Source: Lanius collurio (Eukaryota; Chordata; Aves; Passeriformes; Laniidae). From it: a DNA stretch of 64,000 bases. Both the position numbers and the translations under genes were made by a program. Positions 1 to 10,540 of this stretch are shown piece by piece. Positions within the stretch are counted from its first letter, which is position 1, and every line of letters begins with the position of its first letter. The stretch is taken from positions 6,016,335 to 6,080,334 of the forward strand of contig JACBWW010000021.1 in NCBI GenBank assembly GCA_020086605.1. The letters run 5' to 3'. The notes beneath the pieces were generated by a model. That model had not been told where the DNA came from. It worked only from the letters and a program-made list of their open reading frames with translations, and made no database searches.

Positions 1-1460
1 CTCCGGGGGGCTCACACCCGGAGCCGGGGATCCGCGAGGTGCGTTGGAGTGGACCAAGTGGGGGAAGGGGCTGTGGGGTGTGGGGCTAGCAGTGGGGTTC
101 ACATACATGGGAGTTATGGAGCTCATATGCGATGGTGGGGCTTGGGGGGTCTCTGGAGGTGCGTGACAGTGTGGAGGGCTCTGGGGGTGGGGGGGTGTCA
201 GGCTGTGGGGTGTGTGAGGCCAGAGCCTCAAGGGGCCAGTGCCCGCGGGGATGATGCCCAACATCTGTGTCACTTGTGGGACGTGGGATATGCATGTGCT
301 GCTGGCTGGGCTCCAAAGAGGGGTCTTCTAGGGGTGGGGACGGAATCCTGCAGGTGCTGGGGGAATCAGGGTGTGGGTGTTCTGTCTCACCCCAGTGCTG
401 CTCCCCATTAACTCCATCCAGCCCCCTCCCCAGCTGAGCCAGTGGGGGGTGTGCAGAGTGCCTGGCACCCTCCCAGCCACCTGTGGCACTTGGTCCTGTG
501 GGGGACTGTCCCCAAAGCTGTAGCCTTTGGCCAGAGCTGGGGTGGGGATGGGGCTGAGGCTGAGGCAGCCAGCAGCGGCCTCTGGGCTGGGGCATGGCTG
601 TGCCAAACAGGGAATGCCAGGGACAGCAGCAGCATCCAGAGTGATTTGTGCCAGGCACAAGTGGCCCCGGCAGGTGCAGCTGGGTGCTGTCAGGGGCAGG
701 GCAGGGCTTCCTGAGGGCACCACTCACCTCATCCTGATTTGCCCTTTGCCCCAGCTATGGCTCCTGACAACACCTGTCCATATCTCACTATGGAGAGATC
801 AATCAGATCTTGGGAACAGAAGATCCTATTCCCAGTGTGTGACATATTGTATCACCCCCCACCCTACCCTGGGTGGGGACCTCACACGTGCCCACTAGGG
901 CTGGGTTCACCAGGACGGAGTTTGAACCCAGTGCCTCCAGGTTCATGACCCTGGACTTTGAGAGGGCTGTGGGCAGGGTGAGCTCCTTCCAGGTGTCCCC
1001 CCCACCTTCCCTCACCACTGCCAGACCCCTGTGCTGCACCCCAAACCTCCTGCTTTCCTCAGTGGGGGGGCAGCCTGTGAGCTGTGCCCCTCGCAGGCAA
1101 GGGTGGCCTGGACCCTCTGACAGTGGCTCAGACCCCATCACTCGAGGGTAAATGGGGTGACACTGAGTCTGCATCTGGGCTTGGCTGATGGGGACACACG
1201 CTGGGCCCCGCAGCATGGTGGGGAGGTGGCTGCTGGCTGCGGCTACCCACTCCGTCCCTCCTTTTGCAGGGCCAGGCCGGTGCGGGGAAGGACACCAGGG
1301 GTCCAGGCCCACAGCCCGCGCAGGCCCCCCAATGGTGCGACCCCCCTACCACCAGCCCCGCCCCTGCAGCAGTGGCACTGGGTGTTGGTGCTCCCGCCAG
1401 GCTGGGGGGTGGGTGAGTGGAAAGCTCATCCCAGGGTCTGTCACCGCCCTGAACCCCATG
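1..1460. other. Upstream flank of ANPEP, no gene recognised
   Basis: GC-rich sequence with many short overlapping open frames but none that resembles a known protein or shows a start, splice sites and continuing frame together. It could contain upstream 5' non-coding exons or distal promoter of ANPEP; mammalian ANPEP is known to use a distal myeloid promoter as well as a proximal epithelial one. Nothing in the sequence proves that here. Confidence 0.5.
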
Positions 1461-1464
1461 GTCA

Positions 1465-1498
1465 TTTAATCATTCACCCATTAACTTGGACTAATAAA
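1465..1498 (+). promoter_or_regulatory. ANPEP: Proximal ANPEP promoter: HNF1-like site and TATA-like box
   Basis: TTTAATCATTCAC at 1465-1477 matches 11 of 13 positions of the HNF1 consensus GTTAATNATTAAC. A TATA-like TAATAAA follows at 1492-1498, about 75 bp before the start codon, which leaves room for a short 5' UTR. Mammalian ANPEP has a TATA-containing epithelial promoter with an HNF1 site close to the start codon, so the arrangement fits that promoter. Binding is inferred, not shown. Confidence 0.5.
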
Positions 1499-1573
1499 CC
1501 CTGTGGGAGCAAGAGGCTAAAAGCCGTGCCTGCACCAGCGCCGTCTCCGCCAGTGCCACTCCAGCTGCCCGCC

Positions 1574-4500
1574 ATGGCAGCCGGCTTCTTCATCAGCAAG
1601 ACTGTGGGCATTGTGGCCATCGTGCTGGGCCTGGGGGCTGTGGCCACCATCATTGCACTCTCGGTGGTGTACGCCCAGGAGAAGAACAAGGGAACGTCTG
1701 ATATGGGTACCAACAGCACGTCTGGCCCCAACATCACCACCACCCCCACCCCCACCCCCAACAACCCCTGGAACCGGTGGAGGTTGCCGGCCACGCTGAA
1801 GCCAGATAGCTACAAGGTGTCCCTGCAGCCCTTCCTGAAGCCCGACGCCAACAACACGTACATCTTCAAGGGCAACAGCAGCGTGGTCTTCACCTGTGTG
1901 GAAGCCACCAACCTCATCCTCATCCACAGCAACAAGCTGAACTACACCATGCAGGGCTCCTTCCATGCCACATTGCAGGCAGAGGGTGGTGGCAGCGCCC
2001 CTGCCATCTCCCGCACCTGGCTGGAGACTCCCACTCAGTACCTGGTGGTGCAGCTGAACACCTCCCTGCAGCAGGGCCAGCGGTACCGGCTGGACAGCAT
2101 CTTCACCGGGGAGCTGGCTGATGACCTGGCTGGCTTCTATCGCAGTGAATACACGGACAAGTCAGGCAACAAGTAGGTGAAGGGCAGGGGACAGGGTGGA
2201 GACCACAGGGCTGGCCCGATGTGGTGGTGGGAAGGAGAATGGGGGGCACGGGGCTGGCACAGGGTGGTGGAGGGCATGGGCTGGCTTTGGGGCTCCTCTC
2301 CTACCAGGACAATGGGATGGGTGTGGGGAGCCTCTGTGCCCCCCTTGCATCTTCATGCTGCCCCAGTGGGGATGGGAGCAAGGGGACTGGGGGGCACAGT
2401 CTCCGCAAGGAGCCCTGGGACTGATGGGGTTGGCTCACAGGCAGGTGGTGGCCACCACGCAGATGCAGGCGGCTGATGCACGCAAAGCTTTCCCCTGCTT
2501 CGACGAGCCGGCCATGAAAGCCAACTTCACAGTGACACTGATCCACCCCTCCAACTATGTGGCCATTTCCAACATGCCTGCCAAGAGTGAGTGGGGCAGC
2601 GGGACCCCATTGGGGGGTGGGGGCCTGGCAGGGCTGTGAGGTGATCCTCTGATCTCCACAGGCACCAGGCAGCAGATGATTGATGGGGAGGCCTGGAATG
2701 TCACTGAGTTCGAAACTACCCCCAGGATGTCCACATACCTTCTGGCCTTCATTGTCAGCCAGTTCACCCATGTGCAGAGTGACTCGGAGAAGACACTGGT
2801 AGGATGGGGTGGGGTCCACCTTCTGCCCACCCGGGTGGCTGAACCTGGGCCACTGATGAGTCCTGCATCCCTCCTTTCCAGATTCGCATCTGGGGCCGCC
2901 GCGAGGCCATCGACGAGGGCCAGGGCAACTACGCACTCAGTGTCACTGGCCCTATCCTCAGGTTCTTTGAGGCTCATTACAACACGCCCTACCCACTCCC
3001 AAAGTCTGGTGGGTGCTGTGGGGTGCCGGGGGCACTGGGTTAAGGTGCCCACCACAGAGGGGGAGGATGGTCCAGCATGCTGTCAGGGGAGGCACTGACA
3101 GGACCCCTCCATCCCCAGACCAGGTTGGTCTCCCTGATTTCAACGCGGGTGCGATGGAAAACTGGGGGCTGGTGACCTACCGGGAGAACTCACTGCTCTT
3201 CGATGCTGCATACTCCTCCATTGGCAACAAGGAGCGGGTGGTGACCGTCATTGCCCACGAGCTGGCACACCAGGTACCTGCTGCACCCCTCGCCCACTGC
3301 CCTGATTGATGGCTGGTGGCTGAGGGGGGTGCTATGCCCTCTGCAGTGGTTTGGGAATTTGGTGACGCTGCGGTGGTGGAACGACCTGTGGCTGAATGAG
3401 GGCTTTGCCTCATACGTGGAGTACCTGGGTGCCGACTCAGCTGAGCCCTCCTGGAGCATCGTGAGTGCCAGGGATGATGGGTATGGGGGCAGACAGGGGA
3501 GCAGGCACCCCAGGGGCTGCCCCAGTGCCAAGCGGTGCACACAGGGCTGAGGCAGGTGCTGGTGCTCCCTCTGCAGAAAGACCTGATGGTGCTGAATGAG
3601 CTGCATGCAGTGATGGCGACAGATGCCCTGGCCAGCTCCCACCCACTCTCCTTCCGCGAGGAAGAGATCAACACTCCAGCCCAGATCAGTGAAGTCTTTG
3701 ACAGCATCGCCTACAGCAAGGTGTGCATGGGGGTCCCTGAAGTGGGGATGGACTGTGGGGTGTCCCTGGTTTCTCTGACCTGCTGTCCCTGCAGGGAGCG
3801 TCGGTGCTGCGAATGCTCTCCAACTTCCTCAGCGAGGACATCTTCAAGGAAGGGCTGCAGGTGAGGTGCTGCTGGAACTGGGGGGCAGCAAGTCCAGTGC
3901 AGGGTGGGCATCCCATGGTAGGAGCCTTCCTGGGTGCTCTAGGGATGTCCTACACCTCAGACTTGCCCTTGCTCACCCGTCTCCCCTGGTGCTCTCCCAC
4001 AGTCCTACCTCCACACCTTTGCCTACAACAACACCGTCTACACTGACCTCTGGGTCCATCTGCAAGAGGTAGGAGGGAGCTGGTGCTCCTGCAGCATCCC
4101 AAGCCCTGGCTCTTGGGGTCTGCCTGATGTGACGGGGTCCCACATGCTGGGTGAGGGTTGCAGCGCTGGCCAAGACTCACGCTGCCCATGCCCCTGCCCC
4201 TGGTGACCGGCAGCACCTCCATCCCTGCAGGCAGTGAAGAAGAACAATGTCCCACTGCCTGCCAATATTAGCACCATCATGGATCGCTGGACGCTGCAGA
4301 TGGGCTTCCCTGTGGTGACTGTTGACACCAGCACCGGCACCGTCAACCAGACCCATTTTCTGCTGGACCCCACATCCTCTGTGGACAGACCCTCTGCCTT
4401 CAAGTGAGTGGGGCGGGGGCTGGCTGGGAACTGAGGGGTCATGGGATGAGGGCCAGTCCCACCACCTGTCTGCCCATGGCACAGCTACACCTGGATCATC

Positions 4501-6438
4501 CCCATCACCTGGATGACAGACAAGAGCCACGGGAACAGCACCTACTGGCTGATCAACGTCACAGGTATGGTGTGTCCTGGCTGTGAGTGGGGGTCTTGCT
4601 GCCAACTCCACTGCCATGGCACTGGTCAGGGTTCCCAGGGAGGCAGTGGTGGTGGGGGTTGAACCTGGCCCACCCTGGTGGGTGGCGGTGCAGCTCTGGC
4701 AAAGCCTCTTGTCGCCTTCCCAGAATCCAACAACCAGTTCAAGCTCAACAGCCCCAGCTGGCTCCTGCTGAACCTCAATGTCACTGGGTACTTCCGTGTC
4801 AATTACAACCAGGAGAACTGGAATCAGCTCCTCCACCAGCTTAACACTGGCCACAAGGTACACGGGGCGGCCAAGGCTGTGGTGTGGGATGCCATTCACA
4901 CCGCCCCACTCAGTCTGCCCTAAGACATTGACTTTGCTCTCTTAGGTCTTCCCTGTGATCAACCGTGCCCAGATCATTGACGACGCCTTTAACCTGGCCA
5001 GGTGAGCCCTGCCAGGTGGTCTGGGTGCCACCAGGGTGAGGGGCTGAATGGGGTGGGTGCCCTGGGGTGGGCAGTGCCAGTGCGGCTGGGGAGGTGACTC
5101 TGTCCTCATCCCTGACAGGGCCAAGTATGTCAGCGTGACCTTGGCTCTGAACACGACACGGTTCCTGAGCCAGGAGACGGAATACATGCCCTGGCAGGCA
5201 GCACTCAACAACCTCCACTACTTCCAGCTGATGTTTGACCGCAGTGAGGTCTTTGGGGCCATGTCGGTGAGTGGTGCCACACCCCCGTGCTGGGGGTGAG
5301 GGGCCAGGATTACTCCCACAGTAGTGTGGAGGCTGCTGCCAGTGTCACTGGGCACTGACTTCCTCTTGCCCCCAGAATTACATGAAGAAGCAGGTGACTC
5401 CTCTTTTCAACTACTATGAGAACATCACCAATGGCTGGAAAGATATCCCCAGTGGCCTGATGGTCCAGTGAGTACCGTGGCCCCAGGACTGGGTTGGATC
5501 CCTGAAGTGTCCCCAACTGTCCTGGGTAGAGGGCACAGCCCTGCCACCGGGCAGCACTGGCTGGTGAGTTCCCTGTGCTGGACCCCAGCCCTCACAGTCT
5601 CTCTCCCCCCAGGTACAACGAGATCAATGCCATCAGCACTGCCTGCTCCTACGGCGTCACCAAGTGCCAGGATTTGGCCACCGACTACTTGCACAAGTGG
5701 CAGCAGAATGTCACCAATAACCCGTGAGTCTTTGGAAACACTGGTGCTGTGTGTGTGGTTGGACTGGGCATGGCGAGGGGCTCCTGGCACTGATGGCTCT
5801 TAACCCAACAGGGTTCCCCCGAACCTGCGCTCAGCCATCTACTGCAGCATGGTGGCCACGGGTGGGGAGGTGGCCTGGGATTTCCTCTGGGAGAGGTTCC
5901 AGGAGGCCCCTGTGGTGTCTGAGGCCGACAAGCTCCGCACAGCCCTCTCCTGCAGCCCCCACCCCTGGATCCTCAACAGGTGCGTGTGGGGTCTGGCTGG
6001 CACTGTGGTGTGTCCCCACCATCCCATTACCCACATCATGTCTGCTGCCCCTGCCAGCCCCTCACCCCCGTGTCATGCCCCTCCAGGTACCTGGAGTACA
6101 CCCTCGACCCTACAAAGATCCGGAAGCAGGATGCCACCTCCACGATCAACAGCATTGCCAGCAATGTTGTGGGGCAGCCTCTGGCCTGGGACTTCATCCG
6201 TAGCAACTGGAGGACGCTCTTCAGCCAGTGAGCACTGCGGGGGGCTGGGAACACCCCTATCTCCCTGTGCCCCTTGGAGATGGCACTGTCTGTTCTCCTG
6301 TCCCCTCCCCTGGGGCTCTGTGGGACCCCTGACTCAGCACAATTCTGCTCTCCTAGGTATGGGGGCGGCTCCTTCTCCTTCTCCCGCCTGATTTTATCTG
6401 TGACCCAGCGCTTTTCCTCAGAGTTCGAGCTGCAACAG
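1574..6438 (+). CDS. ANPEP: Aminopeptidase N (CD13), 19 exons, 3' end incomplete
   Basis: Type II membrane zinc aminopeptidase (M1) that removes N-terminal neutral residues from peptides at the cell surface. Exons: 1574-2172, 2441-2586, 2662-2798, 2882-3008, 3119-3273, 3347-3460, 3577-3720, 3795-3860, 4003-4068, 4231-4403, 4485-4564, 4724-4857, 4946-5001, 5119-5266, 5376-5467, 5613-5723, 5812-5979, 6087-6227, 6357-6438. All have GT/AG borders and keep one frame for 913 residues. The start ATG sits in gccATGg. A membrane anchor spans about residues 9-32, followed by a Thr/Pro/Asn-rich stalk with N-glycosylation sites. GAMEN is at 347-351. The zinc motif HELAH is at 383-387 with the third ligand Glu406, split by the exon 5/6 junction. 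The catalytic Tyr is 472. Human ANPEP has 967 residues. The last exon, about 50 residues, is not found; exon 19 ends with a good donor (cag/gtgagg) 153 bp before an assembly gap. ENPEP-like paralogues are less likely given the close match throughout. Confidence 0.97.
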
Positions 6439-6958
6439 GTGAGGCTGGACTCTGGCAGGGGCCAGGGGACCAGGGATGCCAGTCTTGGCAGAGCAGCCCT
6501 TGAGAGCGGGTTTCCTGCCCCTTGTGTGCCCAGGGGTCCAAGAGGCTTCTGTCCCTGTCACAGGCCGCTGGGGTGGTGGCAGGGACTCCCANNNNNNNNG
6601 AGGGGCACAGCAGCAATGGTCTGAGGTGGGTGGTGTGTTGGGGTCAGCTGCCAATATCTTACTCTGTCCTGCTTGCTACCGGGGACCCCCATGGCTCTGT
6701 GGGCATGGAGGGGCTCTGGGGGCTGCTGGAGGGTCTGGGGTGGGGTAGCAGCAGGATGCAGTGAGCAGGCAAAGATGGAATGCAGGGAAGTTAGCTCAGA
6801 AATGTGATGCTGGCACTGTGGCCCTGGGCAGGGGGCTCTAGGGGAAAGGACCCACAACGCTGAGTGTGGCCTGCCACACCCAGAGCCCCTACCTGAGGGT
6901 TGCCACTGCCCCTTTGCCTGTTGTGGCAGGTAGGGGCCATCCAGACCCAGGCCCCACA
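6439..6958. other. ANPEP 3' region / receptor upstream region with gap
   Basis: After the last visible ANPEP donor this stretch shows no frame resembling the conserved C-terminal exon and no AATAAA signal. It contains the N run at 6592-6599. The missing ANPEP exon and 3' UTR, and any 5' non-coding exon of the receptor gene, would have to lie in or around the gap. A possible splice acceptor with a pyrimidine-rich lead (gcccctttgcctgttgtggcag) ends at 6929. Confidence 0.6.
6592..6599. other. Assembly gap (8 N)
   Basis: Eight N in very GC-rich sequence just after ANPEP exon 19. The true missing length is unknown. Because the terminal ANPEP exon is absent from the visible sequence, the gap may stand for more bases than shown. 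Confidence 0.95.
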
Positions 6959-8649
6959 GTGGGAAACACCAGCGGGGAGTCCCCCAGCATCCCGCCCCCT
7001 GAGTGGGGCTGCGCCTGGAGCCCCCCCGACGAGAATGGCGAGGAGCCCCTGCGGCTGCCCACCTTCTCCCCAGCCGCCCAGGTGCGTGTGGCCATCACCT
7101 TCGCCCTCTTCGCCCTCTCGGCTGGCTGCAACTTGGCAGTGCTGCGGGCAGTGGGGGGCCAGGGCAGCGGCCGGCGCCCCCACATCCGCCTGCTGCTGCG
7201 GCACCTGGCCGCCGCGGACCTGCTGGTCACCGTGGTGGTGATGCCGCTGGACGCCGTCTGGAACATCACGCTGCAGTGGCGGGCGGGCGACCTGGCCTGC
7301 CGCCTGCTCATGTACCTGCGGCTGCTGGCCATGTATGCCTCTGCCTTCGTCACCGTGGTCATCAGCCTGGACCGGCAGGCCGCCATCCTGCGCCCACTGG
7401 CCATCGCCCGCGCCCGCGCCCGCAACCGCGCCATGCTGCACGTGGCCTGGATCCTGAGCGCGGGGCTGGCAGTGCCACAGGTACCGACCCTGGGAGCCCC
7501 TCTGGCCCCTGCCCACGACAGACCCCCACCTAGCCCAGTGTCTGGTGACACTGTCTGGGCTCACTGCCAGGGCTGGTGCCACTGTGTGACCTGCAGGGTG
7601 GGGATGGAGAGGGGCTGGAGAGCCCTGTGGGACGGGCATGGAGTGGTGGTGATAGAGTGGCTGTGGCAGTGATCCTCCTTCACCCAGTTCTGCCCACTGC
7701 CTGAGGTGCCCCTCGGGGCCCTGTCAGTGGGGAGCAGAGCCAGTGCAGGGGTGATAACAGGTCCCACCCCACAGGCTGGGTCTGTCCCTATGGGTTTGGG
7801 GGGTCCCTGCTTTGGCCTCCAATGCCCTCCCTGCCTCAGGAGGCACAAACCCCCATCACCCGCATCCCACCTCTCATCTCCAGCTGTTCCTGTTCCACAC
7901 CATCACCCTGCGCCCCCCACACAACTTCACCCAGTGCACCACACGTGGCAGCTTCCCCCAGCCCTGGCACGAGACTCTCTACAACATGGTGGGCTTTGCC
8001 TGTCTCTTCCTGCTACCACTGCTCATCATGGTCTGCTGCTACGCCCGCATCCTGCTGGAGATCTCCCGCCGGATGGGCTCCGGCCTCTGTGAGTGCCAGG
8101 CACCATGGGACACAGCACTGTGCCCAGGGGAAGTCCTGTCTGGAGCTCCTGTAGGGATCCCCCAGCTTTCCCCCAGGGCCCCACTTTCCCCTCATGGGCC
8201 GTGCTCCTCCAGTCTCCTCACAGGATGCATCACTGCGGTGCTCCAGGAACAACATCCCACGGGCCCGGCTGCGGATGCTGCGGATGAGCCTGGTCATTGT
8301 CTCCTCCTTCATCCTTTGCTGGACCCCCTACTACCTGCTGGGACTCTGGCACTGGTTCTGTCCCCGTGCCATGGAGAAGAGGATCTCACCGGCCCTCACC
8401 CACATTCTCTTCATCTTTGGCCTCTTCAATGCATGCCTGGACCCCATCACCTATGGGCTCTTCACCATCCCCCTCCGGGGGGGCTGGGGTTGCCCATGCA
8501 GGCACGGCTCCCTGGCCCAGCCCCCCTCCCCAGCCACTGGCTCCTTCCGCTGCTCAGCCTCCTCCCTGCCACCCAAGCGGGGAGCCCCGGGGGTTCAGAG
8601 GTCCCAAGGGGCTGCCACGGATGTCTCTTGTCACAGCAGCTCCCTGTGA
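6959..8649 (+). CDS. GNRHR: Gonadotropin-releasing hormone receptor, tailed non-mammalian type
   Basis: Rhodopsin-like receptor for GnRH, Gq-coupled, expected on pituitary gonadotropes. Coding exons: about 6959-7480, 7884-8088, 8213-8649, stop TGA. Intron 1 falls in TM4 right after PQ, as in mammalian GNRHR. Diagnostic stretches are MPLDAVWNIT (TM2/ECL1), WILSAGLAVPQ (TM4), NNIPRARLRMLRM (ICL3), CWTPYYLLGLWHWF (TM6) and DPITYGLF (TM7). TM2 has Asp where mammals have Asn, and TM7 has Asp: the non-mammalian pair. The ICL2 motif is DRQ instead of DRY or the mammalian DRS. A Ser/Pro-rich tail of about 60 residues follows TM7, absent in mammalian type I. The 5' end is uncertain: no in-frame ATG precedes TM1 in this exon, and the best start position (V/M-GNTSGES, with an N-glycosylation site) reads GTG at 6959. 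If translated from there the protein has 387 residues. Subtype among the avian GnRH receptors is not settled. Confidence 0.92.
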
Positions 8650-8831
8650 GACCAGCATGACTGCTGAGGTGCTCAGGGCAGAGGGGTCTGGCAGCAGGAC
8701 GACCAGGTCAGCACAGGTCCAGCAGGGATGGAATCACTGCTGATCCCTCCTTGCAACATGAAGTGCCTCTGTGGGCTTGGGGCTTGTAGGGGTGCCCCTG
8801 TCCCCTCTCCCTTCCCTGTGTCCTGAACAGC

Positions 8832-8837
8832 AATAAA
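8832..8837 (+). terminator. GNRHR: Poly(A) signal of the GnRH receptor gene
   Basis: AATAAA lies 183 bp after the stop codon and is followed within 30 bp by a T/GT-rich stretch (cttgtccctcctgtgtcc), the usual layout for cleavage and polyadenylation. The 3' UTR would be about 200 bp. Confidence 0.75.
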
Positions 8838-8859
8838 GTGTCCTATGGCCACCTCTTGT

Positions 8860-9640
8860 CCCTCCTGTGTCCCCCAGCTGGGAGCTGAGCTGGTGCCCCT
8901 AGAGCCAGCACCCTGACCCTTTGGGGTCTCAGCTGCCCCTGTCCCCACCATGGGTGGTTCAAGAGTCCCCAGGAAGGAGCAGAGCCTGGCCAAGGCTGGG
9001 TGCTTGCCTCCCTGTTCATCCCCACAGGGCTCTGCATCCCAGTGGGCACAAGGCTGGCCCCTGACAGCCAACGCCAGACTGGTGGCAGTCCCAGGGTGCT
9101 GCTGACATCGGCTCTGCTCCAAACAGGAGCTCCTGGCTCCTGCCCAAGGCTGTTGGAAGGCACACAGGGCCAGTTCTCCTGTCTGTGGCAGCTGCCCCAA
9201 GGCCAGTGCTGACGGCAGAGCCAGCACAGTTGCTGGGGCCTGGAGAGGTGGGAGAGGGCTGTGAGTGCCCGGGGCCTTAACTCTCCCCAGCACCAGGGGC
9301 ATTGCCAGAGTGAGGGACAGCACAGGAGAACCGCCCTGGCATCCCCTCAGCCTCAGGGAAGGAACTACAGAGCTGGGCTCTGCCCGAGGTCCCCACTCTG
9401 CTGCAGATGGACTCTGGGCTCCCTTGGCTCCTCAGTCCCCACTGCCCAGTGGGAAGCCCATCGCAATCCACTGACAGTGTGGCCTCATGGTGGGGCACAG
9501 ACAGGGTGCTGTTCCTGCTGAGGGGTCTCTCTGGCTTCAGCGTCTGGTCCTGTGCCAGGAGCCAGCTCAGCTGGTGCAGGCGGGGGAGCAAGGCAGGAGG
9601 GCAGGCAGAAGCTGTGCCCAGTAACTGCAGTGCCAGCCTT
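8860..9640. other. Spacer between receptor and TMED3 3' ends
   Basis: Convergent intergenic region between two genes that end toward each other. Open frames here lack any recognisable domain. I see no repeat family or RNA gene. Confidence 0.5.
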
Positions 9641-9651
9641 GCTTGCAGGGA

Positions 9652-9657
9652 TTTATT
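9652..9657 (-). terminator. TMED3: Possible poly(A) signal of TMED3
   Basis: TTTATT on the plus strand reads AATAAA on the TMED3 strand, about 0.9 kb past its stop codon. I saw no nearer AATAAA on that strand. If used, it gives a 3' UTR of roughly 900 bases. Confidence 0.4.
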
Positions 9658-10540
9658 TGAAAGTGGCAAAGGAAAAGTCTGGTGGAGTTGCTTCAGCTCT
9701 GAAAAATGATCTCATGTCTGCTTGAGGGCTGGAGGGCCAGCACACTGGTCACTCCAGGGTCTTGCACTGGGTGTCACTCCAGGCTCTTGTGAGGGTCTGC
9801 ATTTTGTGGGGCTCCAGGGAATGAGGGGCTGCAGTCCCAGGTGTGTGTGGGTCCTCCATGCTTCCAGGGCAGGGATGGGGCTTCCTTGGCACATGTCCAC
9901 AGGGTGGGGGGAATGCGTGGAGGGGCTGAATCTCAGGCATGAACTCGTGGGAGTATGAAAATACCACCTGGTATGGGCACACCACTTGCTGCCAGCCTGA
10001 AAAATGCTGCGAGGGGAGGAGCCAGAGCACCACCCAGCAAAAAGCCTTCCTTTGCTGGATGCTGGTGTTGCTGTGGCCTCGCTACTGGGAGCACCCTGCC
10101 TGCCACAGGACAGCTAGGGTGCAGACAGAGACCCCCAGCCCATGGGCAGCTCTCCTTGGGCTGACGGCACTGGGTGGGTGCCAGGTGGGCCAGTGCTGCC
10201 CCAGCCCTTTGGTGGCTGCACAGGGCTTCAAGGGGCAGCGTGCGGTCATCGCAGTCACGTCGGGCTCTGAGGGTGCCCCAGTGTTGATGCTGGTGCTGGT
10301 CCCACCCGCTTCCTGGTGGAGCCAGAGAACAGCAACTGGGCCAGGCAAGGGGACGGGGTGGAGGTCGGGCAATGGCAAGTGAGAGGTGATCCTGGGGGAC
10401 CCCTGTACTTGGGTGACCGTGTCCACCCAGCTCAGCAGTGTCATGTCACCCCTGCTCCCACCCCCCGCCTGCCCACGGCACAGATCAGAGGCAAAGCGCA
10501 ATCCCACTCCCTGCTCCACTTGGGCACAGACACACCAGCT

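Noticed and set aside
86..727. 213-residue minus-strand open frame upstream of ANPEP
   Set aside because: Pro/His/Ser-rich composition from GC-rich DNA, no domain, no splice or promoter support.
7003..7533. Second open frame overlapping the GnRH receptor exon
   Set aside because: Shadow frame of a GC-rich exon; the receptor frame has clear 7TM motifs and correct introns.
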